Assembly (NCBI RefSeq): GCF_002836735.1
Contig: NZ_PJAS01000054.1
Span: forward strand, 1-64,000
Origin: Psychrobacter sp. 4Bb
Lineage (GTDB): Bacteria > Pseudomonadota > Gammaproteobacteria > Pseudomonadales > Moraxellaceae
Reading direction: 5' to 3'
Length of the DNA: 64,000 nucleotides
Below are positions 1 through 7,225 of the stretch, piece by piece (the stretch's first letter is position 1; every line of letters starts with the position of its first letter). A program made the translations under genes and the position numbers. The notes beneath the pieces are model-generated. The model saw only the letters and a program-made list of their open reading frames with translations, was not told where the DNA came from and made no database searches.

Positions 1-3
1 GAC

Positions 4-99
4 CTATAAGGATTGCATGAGTTGCTTCTGAAAGTCTTTGATATCATCGAAGCTGTTCATGCTGCTAGCCAGTTTTTTAAGGTCAGTTTGGTTAGTCAT
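4..99 (-). pseudogene. 31-codon ORF at window edge, possibly the 5' end of an IS256-type transposase
   Basis: On the minus strand an ATG at 99 is preceded by an AGGAAAAT ribosome site and opens a 31-residue frame that ends at a TAG only three bases from the window edge. The peptide starts MTNQTDLKKLASSM and ends in a stretch rich in Gln/Leu/Phe. This is the kind of N-terminus I associate with IS256-family transposases, so the stop may be a disabling mutation or a truncation. It could equally be a complete small ORF. The sequence to the left is needed to decide. Confidence 0.35.
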
Positions 100-559
100 T
101 GCTTATTTTCCTATTAATGGATTATAAGCAGTTACACAGCTTTAGGAAATTCCCTTTTCCTCTCTGAAAATATTTACCATAACATTTCTTATGAGAACAA
201 TATTTAGTTTTTGGAGATACTTGCGAATTGCAGACTAGTCCATACTCTAACTAAATACTGCGTCTTTCATAGTATGATTTTTACTAAAGGCTTAGAACAC
301 GTATACATTTAAAGAAATACTACTGGGTGATTTTCTTGTAGATGCTTTAGAGGAGGATGTATAGATGGTTTAAAGGAGTATACAGCTAATAATCTATTGG
401 ATTTTTTAAGCAGACAGGGAGATAAGAATTTGATGAAGGATTACCGATTTAGTAAACGGGCTTGGTCGTTACCCTGAATAAATTTGACTCAGATATACTG
501 AGATGGTTTATAGCAGTATTAATATTTATAATAGATTCTTTTTAAAAGAGTAGACATCA
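100..559. other. intergenic stretch without a recognisable gene
   Basis: About 460 A/T-rich bases with stops in all frames. It contains the ribosome site of the minus-strand ORF at its left end and a weak AAAGAG stretch before the TTG start of the next gene at its right end. I see no RNA gene, clear terminator or repeat. Confidence 0.5.
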
Positions 560-1318
560 TTGGAATATTTATCAATAATTTGGGAATTGATTGATCAACA
601 TTTTAGGCCAGTTGCAGCCATATCCGCTTCTTTTTTTGCTATTTTCTTCGCTTGGAGAAAAATAGGATATAAAGTAAATGTCACTTATGACATTACACTT
701 GCTGGTACATCTGAAGCAAGAATAAATAATATGGTCTTTCAAAATAAGAAAGATAAACCTCTAAGTATTTATAAGATATTTGCTATTCTTGATAAGAACT
801 ATTGTTTAGAAATATATAAGTGCTCTCCTCCACTGATTCTAAAGCCTTACGAATCTATCAGCGTAGAGACAGAAGAGTACAGTTACCTTAGTGTTGGTGA
901 AGATAGATATTCCCCTGAATTTTGGGATGCAGAAATTCATATTGAATCAGATGATAAGATAATAAAGTGTAGGGCAAAGCCACATAAGACATTAGCTTTT
1001 GACTATATGAAAATTTCGAAAAAAATTAACAGGTTCAACGATGTTGTTTACACCGATAACGTTGCGTATATTTTAGTATATGCTGTTAATAATGTAGATA
1101 AAACAGCCTTTCTTTATGACTCTGGGGTGATACTACATGAATGGGATTTTCATTTTAATGGAATAAATTTCAGCGGAGAAAAGCTAGAGGCAGATGATGT
1201 ATTTCAATTCTTGGAAATACACTATTCAAGAATAATAGATTCTTATTTACTTTATAAAATGAATGAGTGTCCATCTGGGTTTGAGTTATTAAAACATCAT
1301 AAGTTTGAACGTAGCTAA
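560..1318 (+). CDS. hypothetical protein with one N-terminal membrane segment
   Basis: This 252-residue protein starts at a TTG; no better ATG lies near it. Residues about 15-32 are hydrophobic (the stretch around VAAISASFFAIFFAW) and are followed by a positive cluster, so it is probably a single-pass membrane anchor with the bulk of the protein on one side. The remainder is rich in Asp, Lys, Ile and Tyr with no catalytic motif that I recognise. It stands alone, about 220 bases before the nuclease-like gene, in an A/T-rich accessory region full of defence genes. I cannot assign a function. A membrane-anchored sensor or effector of a defence locus is possible but not shown. Confidence 0.6.
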   Translation: MEYLSIIWELIDQHFRPVAAISASFFAIFFAWRKIGYKVNVTYDITLAGTSEARINNMVFQNKKDKPLSIYKIFAILDKNYCLEIYKCSPPLILKPYESISVETEEYSYLSVGEDRYSPEFWDAEIHIESDDKIIKCRAKPHKTLAFDYMKISKKINRFNDVVYTDNVAYILVYAVNNVDKTAFLYDSGVILHEWDFHFNGINFSGEKLEADDVFQFLEIHYSRIIDSYLLYKMNECPSGFELLKHHKFERS

Positions 1319-1535
1319 CCAGTCAGGTGTTTGCTCTGGTTCAATTCCCTAGTGAGGACTCGAAATCAACGTCATTGACGCTTTCAAAGATACCGTTTTT
1401 AAGGGAAAATTAGCAGCAGTTATTATTACGGATAGTTGGCTAGGTGAAGACTTAATCTAATCATTGTTGGACTAGTTCCACTCGCTCCGAAACAGCTGAA
1501 AACATGAACGTTAGTTACCAAGCAGAGAGAATGTT

Positions 1536-2720
1536 ATGTCCGAAGGATTGACTGAATCAGAAAAATTTGTGAACTCTATATGTGAGAGAGCTTTTCTCAA
1601 TCTTTGGACTCATCCAAATCCGATTGGAAAAAAAGGAAAAGAGCTTTGCGATTGCTTAATTGTCTGTGGTAAACACATCGTCATCATTTCTGTAAAAGAT
1701 ATTAAGTACAAAGATACAGGGGATGAAGCAGGTTGGAAAAGGTGGACTAAGGCTGCAATAGATAAATCGGCTTCTCAAATATGGGGCGCTGAAAGATGGT
1801 TGAATTCTTCAGTTGAATTCACTAGGCACGATGGCCGACAAGTCGAATTGCCTCCAAAAGAAAATCGAATCGTACATCGAGTATCAGTATCACTTGGCTC
1901 ACAGCGTAAAATACCAACACAGTCAGGTGATTTAGGAAATGATATCGTGCATGTCTGCGATGAGTTCAGTCTTGGAGCAATTTTTGGTCTACTAGATACG
2001 ATTACAGATTTTGTTAGTTTTTTAACCGAAGTTGAGGCTCTAATAAATAGAGCTAATATAGTTTTCAATGGTGGAGGAATAGAAGACTTACTGGCGATTT
2101 ATTTATTAAATAACCATTCATTCCCTTATGAAGAGGCTGATTTACTAATAATTGATGATACAGTTTTTAAAGGATTCATAGACTCTGATGACTATAAATC
2201 CATGCAGGAGTCATATAAGGATTCGTATTTTTGGGATAAGCTAATAGAGCACTTTATTGGTGATCTTCTTACAGACGGTATGTTTGAATACGGCGCAAAT
2301 CAGGCAACTGATAACCAATATGCTCTTATCCAAATGGCTCTCCAGCCCCGTGGTCATCGAGCAAATCTAGTCGATGCATTTTCTGAATTTTTGCAAAAAC
2401 CCGAGTTAAAAATTGCTGCCAGAGTAGTACTGGCACACCAAAACACAGCATTTGTATTCCATTTAGGGCCAAGTAGTGATCGAGAAGCTCGGGTTCAAGA
2501 GCTAGGGTTAAGGTGCTTAGTTGTTAGAGGTCGACTTCCCGATATCAAAATTGTAGTTGGTATTTCCAGAGATAATCTAGGCCCGTCAGTAGTTGGTTAT
2601 TCTCATGATATTGTTTATGTGAACATTCCAGAATGGGATGATGATTTCGAAGAACAAGTAAATAAAATACAAAAAGAGCTAGGCTATTTTGAAAATGCAT
2701 CTTGGGCTAAGAGGCCATAA
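1536..2720 (+). CDS. PD-(D/E)xK-like nuclease protein, first gene of a putative two-gene defence locus
   Basis: This is a 394-residue soluble protein. Near the N-terminus, residues 33-57 read as a restriction-endonuclease-like core: Glu36 and Asp39 precede a hydrophobic strand, then Ile-Ser-Val-Lys with Lys54 as the candidate catalytic lysine. A Lys/Trp-rich helix follows. In nuclease-fold proteins found in defence islands this arrangement (acidic residue, beta strand, x-x-Lys) is the active site. The C-terminal half has no motif I know. The next gene begins 46 bases downstream on the same strand, so the two are probably co-transcribed. The nuclease reading is inference from motif spacing. 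A catalytically dead nuclease-fold sensor would look the same. Confidence 0.5.
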   Translation: MSEGLTESEKFVNSICERAFLNLWTHPNPIGKKGKELCDCLIVCGKHIVIISVKDIKYKDTGDEAGWKRWTKAAIDKSASQIWGAERWLNSSVEFTRHDGRQVELPPKENRIVHRVSVSLGSQRKIPTQSGDLGNDIVHVCDEFSLGAIFGLLDTITDFVSFLTEVEALINRANIVFNGGGIEDLLAIYLLNNHSFPYEEADLLIIDDTVFKGFIDSDDYKSMQESYKDSYFWDKLIEHFIGDLLTDGMFEYGANQATDNQYALIQMALQPRGHRANLVDAFSEFLQKPELKIAARVVLAHQNTAFVFHLGPSSDREARVQELGLRCLVVRGRLPDIKIVVGISRDNLGPSVVGYSHDIVYVNIPEWDDDFEEQVNKIQKELGYFENASWAKRP

Positions 2721-2766
2721 AATGCTTAATAAGACGCTACTTTAGAACAAGGAAGGATTTTTAAAT

Positions 2767-4368
2767 ATGTCACAAAACCTTTTTGAAGACTTTATCGATT
2801 TTTTATCTAATAAGCACGGCGAAGAACTCTGGGTCACCGTTTATAAGCGCGATCCGATCAACAATACAGCCCATGATGGCACAATGTATTGTGCACTTGT
2901 TAAGAAAGAAAAATCAGAACGTACAATGGAAAGGCCTAGCTGGGATTTGATGGTAGGTAGTGGAGGGCCAGGTTTTAGTATGTCATACGAGGATGGTGAA
3001 GAAATTACTACTTACTACACTAATCCAGACGATGACTTTTTGAGGCCAGTTCTGGTTCGTGACTTTCACGGTAGGAAAGAAGATTACATTGAAATACTTG
3101 AAGAGTTCCGCTTGTTTCATAATTTATACCATGACAATGAAAGTGGTTCATTTATTAGTTTTGACGAAGTGGGTGACGAAGTTGAAGTGATAAAGATCGA
3201 ACATAATGAAGTAAAAATTCGAAGGCGATACTTGCGTTCTTTTATGGCGGCCCGTCAAATGAACTTACTCTTATACTTTGAGCTTACTCGGCACTACCAT
3301 GAAAGCGTGGGCTTTTCTAATGACATAAAAGATGCGGCACTTACATATACAATCTATTCGGGTGACTCTTATTCGGATGGATACACATCTTTTTCTAGGA
3401 TATTAGGAAAAAAACTAATTAGATGTGAAACAGTGGAAAAGTGTGGCGTATGGCCATTTGAGCAAGAGAAAGAATATCAGAGTTTCATTATTGGTGGGGA
3501 TACTGATGAACCTGAAATATTTTCTTGTAACCCTGATGAATTAGCTAATTATTTCGGTGCCAATCCAGATTCTCCACATTACTTAACGCCTGTATTTTTT
3601 CGAAAGGAAGTTATGCAGAAATACTATAGTTCTTCTGACTATAAAATTACAGATGGGTATCTAGATAGAACAGGCGTGTGGAGATTGAGATTTGACAATA
3701 ACTCACCAAATCATGTATCAGTATTTTTGGGTGATCTAGGTCAGGATTTACCTAGCAAGGAGCAGGTTTATTGGAAAAGCTTTAATTTGATACCCGATGA
3801 AAGAAAAATAAGTAGAACAAATTTTGAGCGGAGCTTCCTAGGTAATTTCTACGATGCAGAAAACCCAGAGCACAGATTCAAGCAAAAGTTTAGAGATATT
3901 CAAGAATATTGGAATAAAAAATATGGGTGGTATCTTTTCTTACCGCTTTCAATTAAAGATGAGCATTTTTATGAGTCTATACGATCAATGCTAACTAACG
4001 AGCAATCAGAATTTGATGCGCAAGTACTTGCTCTTACAAAAGCAACTATAGACTCAATAAATGTTAAATCACTTAGAGATCACCTCGAAGTAATAGATAA
4101 GTCGATCAAATCTATATCATTAATGGAAATTCTTCTTGAAAGGTTAGAATCTCAAAATTTATCCGCTCTATCCAGTCTGCTGAGAGGAGTTCAATCGGTT
4201 AGATCAACTGGTGTTGCACATAGAAAAGGCACTGAATACGAAAAGACCATTTCCAAGCTGAAAATTAATGATGGGGATTACTCTTCTGAGTTCGATCAGC
4301 TTTTATTGGGGATGCTCTTTCTCTTTGATGAGATTATGAAATTAGATTTAGGGCGTAACACCAATTAG
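2767..4368 (+). CDS. large hypothetical protein with HEPN-like C-terminus, second gene of the putative defence pair
   Basis: This is a 533-residue soluble protein with an AAGGAAGG ribosome site before the ATG. The N-terminal 400 residues are mixed alpha/beta, rich in Tyr, Phe and Asp, and I do not recognise the fold. The last roughly 130 residues look all-helical. They contain Arg479-Ser-Thr-Gly-Val-Ala-His485, an R-x5-H pattern inside a helix pair, which fits the R-x4-6-H catalytic motif of HEPN ribonucleases. HEPN domains are frequent toxins in abortive-infection and toxin-antitoxin systems. Together with the upstream nuclease-like gene this could be a two-component anti-phage system. The HEPN call rests on one motif plus predicted helicity and needs profile comparison. 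Confidence 0.5.
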   Translation: MSQNLFEDFIDFLSNKHGEELWVTVYKRDPINNTAHDGTMYCALVKKEKSERTMERPSWDLMVGSGGPGFSMSYEDGEEITTYYTNPDDDFLRPVLVRDFHGRKEDYIEILEEFRLFHNLYHDNESGSFISFDEVGDEVEVIKIEHNEVKIRRRYLRSFMAARQMNLLLYFELTRHYHESVGFSNDIKDAALTYTIYSGDSYSDGYTSFSRILGKKLIRCETVEKCGVWPFEQEKEYQSFIIGGDTDEPEIFSCNPDELANYFGANPDSPHYLTPVFFRKEVMQKYYSSSDYKITDGYLDRTGVWRLRFDNNSPNHVSVFLGDLGQDLPSKEQVYWKSFNLIPDERKISRTNFERSFLGNFYDAENPEHRFKQKFRDIQEYWNKKYGWYLFLPLSIKDEHFYESIRSMLTNEQSEFDAQVLALTKATIDSINVKSLRDHLEVIDKSIKSISLMEILLERLESQNLSALSSLLRGVQSVRSTGVAHRKGTEYEKTISKLKINDGDYSSEFDQLLLGMLFLFDEIMKLDLGRNTN

Positions 4369-4448
4369 CACAGATATTTCAGGCTAAGCTATACCTCAAC
4401 GGGACCGGTTATTTTGTCTCTTAAACTCGTCAATAAACTACTTAAAAT

Positions 4449-4600
4449 AGACTGATGTAATGGAACCATTTCAACCCCTTATCATTAGTCTATACCCAAA
4501 ATATAAAACCTCTAAACGATAATCTATCTATCATTAGACTTGTTTCTATTATTAAACGATAGTAATATCTTGCTTTTATCAATGAACATTGATTGTTAAG
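4449..4600. promoter_or_regulatory. repeat-rich segment upstream of the resolvase, candidate res site
   Basis: The TATCATTAGTCT at 4480 and TATCATTAGACT at 4529 are near-identical 12-mers in direct orientation. TAAACGATA occurs twice (about 4513 and 4553), and a TCTAAAC follows close to the resolvase start. Several short, similar subsites directly upstream of a serine resolvase gene are the usual form of a resolution site, where the enzyme binds and also represses itself. No footprint can be inferred from sequence alone. Confidence 0.35.
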
Positions 4601-4622
4601 TCTAAACAGTAGAGGTGACGCT

Positions 4623-5225
4623 ATGACCGTTCGTATTTATGTGAGAGCCAGTACTAAGGATCAAGATGCTACCAGAGCATTGGCTGATTTGATTACTTTC
4701 AGTAGAAGCTATGATGATAACTACATTGATTACATTGAGCACTTCAGTGGTACTAAGCTCGATAGACCAGCATTAGCTAAGCTGCTAGACGACGCTGAGC
4801 AAGACGATATACTACTAGTTGAAAGCGTGGATAGATTAAGTAGACTATCTCAAGATGATTTTGCGATTCTAAAGCAACGTATCAAAGATAAGGGCTTACG
4901 ATTGGTGGTGGCTGATCTACCAACCACGCATACAGTTAACGAGGGTATGACAGGTGAGATCCTAAGAGTGATTAACGATATGCTGATCGATTTATTGGCG
5001 ACCATGGCAAAGCTTGATAACGATAAGCGTAGAGAGCGCATTAAACAAGGGTTAGCCAACAGTGGCTATAAGCCCACTGGTAAGAAAGCCAATACCGAAA
5101 AACACAATCGTATTAAAGAATTGGCCAGTCAAAATAATATGACAAAAGAGGAAATCGCTAATGCGGTTGGTGTTGGGGTGGCTACCGTTTATCGTGTCTT
5201 AAAGTGTAACTATCCCCTAAACTAA
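4623..5225 (+). CDS. serine recombinase (resolvase/invertase family)
   Basis: A 200-residue small serine recombinase. Translation most likely starts at ATG 4623, five bases after GAGGTGA; an upstream in-frame ATG at 4593 lacks this. The N-terminus reads MTVRIYVRASTKDQD, with Ser10 as the expected nucleophile of the catalytic domain. The downstream stretch VESVDRLSRLSQDD is the conserved Arg-containing active-site helix. A C-terminal helix-turn-helix follows (KEEIANAVGVGVATVYRVLK). The last six codons and the stop lie inside the left end of an IS3-family element that starts at 5205, so the natural C-terminus has been replaced. The loss is small because resolvases usually end just after this helix, and the enzyme may still work. 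The role is probably plasmid or transposon resolution. Confidence 0.85.
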   Translation: MTVRIYVRASTKDQDATRALADLITFSRSYDDNYIDYIEHFSGTKLDRPALAKLLDDAEQDDILLVESVDRLSRLSQDDFAILKQRIKDKGLRLVVADLPTTHTVNEGMTGEILRVINDMLIDLLATMAKLDNDKRRERIKQGLANSGYKPTGKKANTEKHNRIKELASQNNMTKEEIANAVGVGVATVYRVLKCNYPLN

Positions 5226-5275
5226 CACAGCTCAAACGTAGAATTTCTTATAAAATACACATAAGGAGTTTTAAT

Positions 5276-5536
5276 ATGAGCAAACGAATGACTGAGACGC
5301 AAATAGTATCCATATTAAAAGAAGCAGAAGCTGGGATACCTGCTAAAGAGCTGTGTCGTAAATACGGAATTGCTAGCTCGACATTTTACAAATGGAAGTC
5401 TAAATACGGCGGTATGGAAGCCTCTGATGTCAAGCGACTAAAAGAGCTTGAAGAAGAAAACCGTAGGCTTAAACAGATGTATGCTGATTTAAGCCTTAAA
5501 GCGCAAATGCAAGAAGATATCATAAAAAAGCTATAG
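5276..5536 (+). CDS. IS3-family transposase OrfA (helix-turn-helix subunit)
   Basis: This 86-residue protein has an AAGGAG ribosome site. Residues 5-45 form a helix-turn-helix (TETQIVSILKEAEAG and then the ELCRKYGIASSTFYKW recognition helix). They are followed by a leucine-zipper-like coiled coil from about residue 50 that pairs OrfA with the OrfAB fusion. Near the end the sequence A-AAA-AAG at 5524-5530 is a classic slippery heptamer. A -1 slip there lets ribosomes continue into orfB, producing the active transposase, whereas normal reading ends at the TAG at 5534. OrfA alone normally represses transposition. Confidence 0.9.
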   Translation: MSKRMTETQIVSILKEAEAGIPAKELCRKYGIASSTFYKWKSKYGGMEASDVKRLKELEEENRRLKQMYADLSLKAQMQEDIIKKL

Positions 5537-6351
5537 CGCCTGTACCCGAGCGCAAAGTCTGGGCGCAAGAATTACAGGCGCAGTATGGTGTTAGTATTGC
5601 ATTGAGCTGTCAGGTTGTCTGCATGAGTCGAACCGCTTACTACTATAAGCCTAAGCTATCTGATGATAGTGAGATTATTGATGTCTTAAACAAGCTTACT
5701 GACAAGCACAATCGTTGGAGTTTCCCTAAGTGCTTTAAACGCATACGTAAGCTTGGATATTCTTGGAATCATAAGCGAGTACACCGTGTTTATACCGCGT
5801 TAAACTTAAACCTACGCCGTAAGTCTAAAAGACGGCTACCAACACGTAACCCCCAGCCGTTAAGTGTGCCAAACGCATTAGGTCATACTTGGTCTATGGA
5901 CTTTATGAGCGATAAGCTGCACAACAATATTCGCTTTCGAACCTTTAATGTGATTGATGATTACAACCGTGAAGTATTAGGCATTGATATTGGTACCAGC
6001 ATTCCATCACTCCGAGTGATTCGCTACCTCGACCAGTTAGCCGAGTGGCATGGTTATCCTAAGCAAATAAGGGTAGATAACGGCAGTGAGTTTACATCTA
6101 GCACATTCACTGACTGGGCATCAGCTCATGGCATCTATATTGATTATATCGAGCCTGGCTGTCCTTATCAGAATGCTTATATTGAACGATTTAATCGCAG
6201 TTACCGCAATGAGGTTTTAGACTGTTATCTTTTTAACAATTTAAACGAGGTCAATATGCTGACTGAAGACTGGATCAAGGTTTATAACACCGAAAGACCC
6301 CATGATTCACTTAATGATATGACACCTGCCGAGTACAGACAGGTGGCTTAA
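5530..6351 (+). CDS. IS3-family transposase OrfB, DDE integrase domain, read by -1 frameshift
   Basis: The frame is open from the slippery heptamer at 5524-5530. The first in-frame ATG is only at 5602, so the product is most likely made as an OrfAB fusion. It carries an HTH_21-like segment (KLTDKHNRWSFPKCFKRIRK), then an rve integrase core. The catalytic residues are the Asp in WSMDFMSDK, the Asp in RVDNGSEFTS and the Glu in NAYIERFNRSYR. The C-terminus (YNTERPHDSLNDMTPAEY) is typical for the family. No internal stop or frameshift is visible, so the element appears intact and potentially active. Confidence 0.9.
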   Translation, partial: AIAPVPERKVWAQELQAQYGVSIALSCQVVCMSRTAYYYKPKLSDDSEIIDVLNKLTDKHNRWSFPKCFKRIRKLGYSWNHKRVHRVYTALNLNLRRKSKRRLPTRNPQPLSVPNALGHTWSMDFMSDKLHNNIRFRTFNVIDDYNREVLGIDIGTSIPSLRVIRYLDQLAEWHGYPKQIRVDNGSEFTSSTFTDWASAHGIYIDYIEPGCPYQNAYIERFNRSYRNEVLDCYLFNNLNEVNMLTEDWIKVYNTERPHDSLNDMTPAEYRQVA

Positions 6352-6392
6352 TTATTCTACGATGATGTTGTGTTAAGAATGGGGTATTTACA

Positions 6393-6601
6393 GTCCTATT
6401 CTAGTAAGTCAAAAAGAGATAGAAAAGCGACGCCGTATAACTGCATCCACTTTGGCCAGTTTCGCAGTAGATAACATTCCTATCAATCCAGATACTCAGC
6501 ATATTTTTAAAGACTTTGAGGAAGGTAAGATTGCAACTAGCAGAGAAGTAAAAGCTTTGCTACACGCTCACTATACTAAGATAGCACTAGGAGATAATTA
6601 A
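6393..6601 (+). pseudogene. VbhA-like antitoxin lacking its start codon, cut by the IS
   Basis: Directly after the IS right end a frame runs to TAA at 6601. The peptide LVSQKEIEKRRR followed by LASFAVDNIPINPDT resembles the VbhA antitoxins that inhibit Fic/FicT AMP-transferases, which begin with a Ser-x-x-Glu-Ile-Glu-x-Arg-Arg-Arg-like helix. The inhibitory Ser-x-x-x-Glu-Gly motif appears here in weakened form as Ser-Phe-Ala-Val-Asp-Asn. Only one or a few N-terminal residues seem lost, but no ATG/GTG/TTG start with a ribosome site lies upstream in frame. No Fic toxin gene follows. The homology call is from memory of the family and is moderate. Confidence 0.5.
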
Positions 6602-6682
6602 TCAACATCTCTTCTTTTACTAAAGCCTCAGTATAATACTTATCACTCGCTAACAGTTTTTTCATGCAGGTGGGTATGATTT

Positions 6683-6859
6683 CTAATCCTCCATGCGCTT
6701 GTGTCTGAGATAAGTCATATAGCCTTCATCCAATCTTTCTGCCACTTTACTAGCAAAAATGCTTTCATCCTCACCAATTTGTCTTTCAACATAGAAATTT
6801 TCACTATTAGAGAAAGCCCGTGAGTTATCATTTAGTCGATTGCAGCTAAAACTATCAAG
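6683..6859 (-). pseudogene. C-terminal fragment of an unrecognised gene
   Basis: On the minus strand an open frame without a start codon ends at TAG 6683. The last part reads ENFYVERQIGEDESIF and then KVAERLDEGYMTYLRHKRMED. Its composition looks like real protein (charged amphipathic helix at the end). It runs upstream to a stop just beyond a hairpin at 6860-6888, which points to a truncated gene stump. I do not recognise the family. Confidence 0.4.
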
Positions 6860-6888
6860 GCCAAATACTAAATGTATTTGGCTTTTTT
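6860..6888 (+). terminator. Rho-independent terminator
   Basis: A perfect 9-bp stem GCCAAATAC/GTATTTGGC with a 5-base loop is followed by six Ts. It reads on the plus strand and would isolate the Pycsar-like operon from transcription coming from the left. Confidence 0.75.
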
Positions 6889-7225
6889 AATGATTTTAAT
6901 AATAGCCTAGAGAGCGATGCGACAATAATTGTCGTGTACTGTTTGGTGATCAATGCAAACTGATGTCTGAATCTCCTAATAATACGGCAATACTGATATG
7001 ATTATAGATATTAATAGTGAGAAGAACTCTACTGAAGGTAAGTGATATCTGAATACATGGTTACGCTTTACGTTATTAACAGACATATATTTTTATGAAA
7101 GTAGACTATCAAATACGATAAATTATATCTTAAGCTCAAGTGAAAAGTATCTTCTCTTAATATTGAAAATTTGTTTATTAGCAACCATATATATCAAAAC
7201 TAATCATTTAAAATAAGGATATAAA
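6889..7225 (+). promoter_or_regulatory. upstream region of the Pycsar-like operon
   Basis: About 340 very A/T-rich bases between the terminator and the cyclase gene, with no open reading frame. A ribosome site AAGGATAT precedes the cyclase ATG. Several A/T hexamers could serve as promoter elements, but I cannot choose one with confidence. Confidence 0.4.

Larger units (their letters stand above)
5205..6392 (+). mobile_element. IS3-family insertion sequence (orfA/orfB type), 1188 bp
   Basis: The left end begins TGTAACTATCCCC at 5205. The right end, read inward on the minus strand from 6392, begins TGTAAATACCCC. The two ends stay alignable for about 40 bases and share TAACACA and CGTAGAAT blocks. 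Between them are orfA and orfB with the usual -1 frameshift arrangement. I see no target-site duplication: the left flank ends AAAG and the right flank starts GTCC. The left end cuts the resolvase gene and the right end cuts a VbhA-like antitoxin just after its start codon. OrfA resembles the IS407-like branch of IS3, but I did not compare it with a database. Confidence 0.85.

Noticed and set aside
1331..1360. GGTTCAATTCC resembling a tRNA T-loop
   Set aside because: No matching acceptor, D or anticodon stem could be built around it.
1356..1460. 34-codon open frame before the nuclease-like gene (part reads KGKLAAVIITDSW)
   Set aside because: It may be a gene remnant, but has no start, no ribosome site and no recognised similarity.
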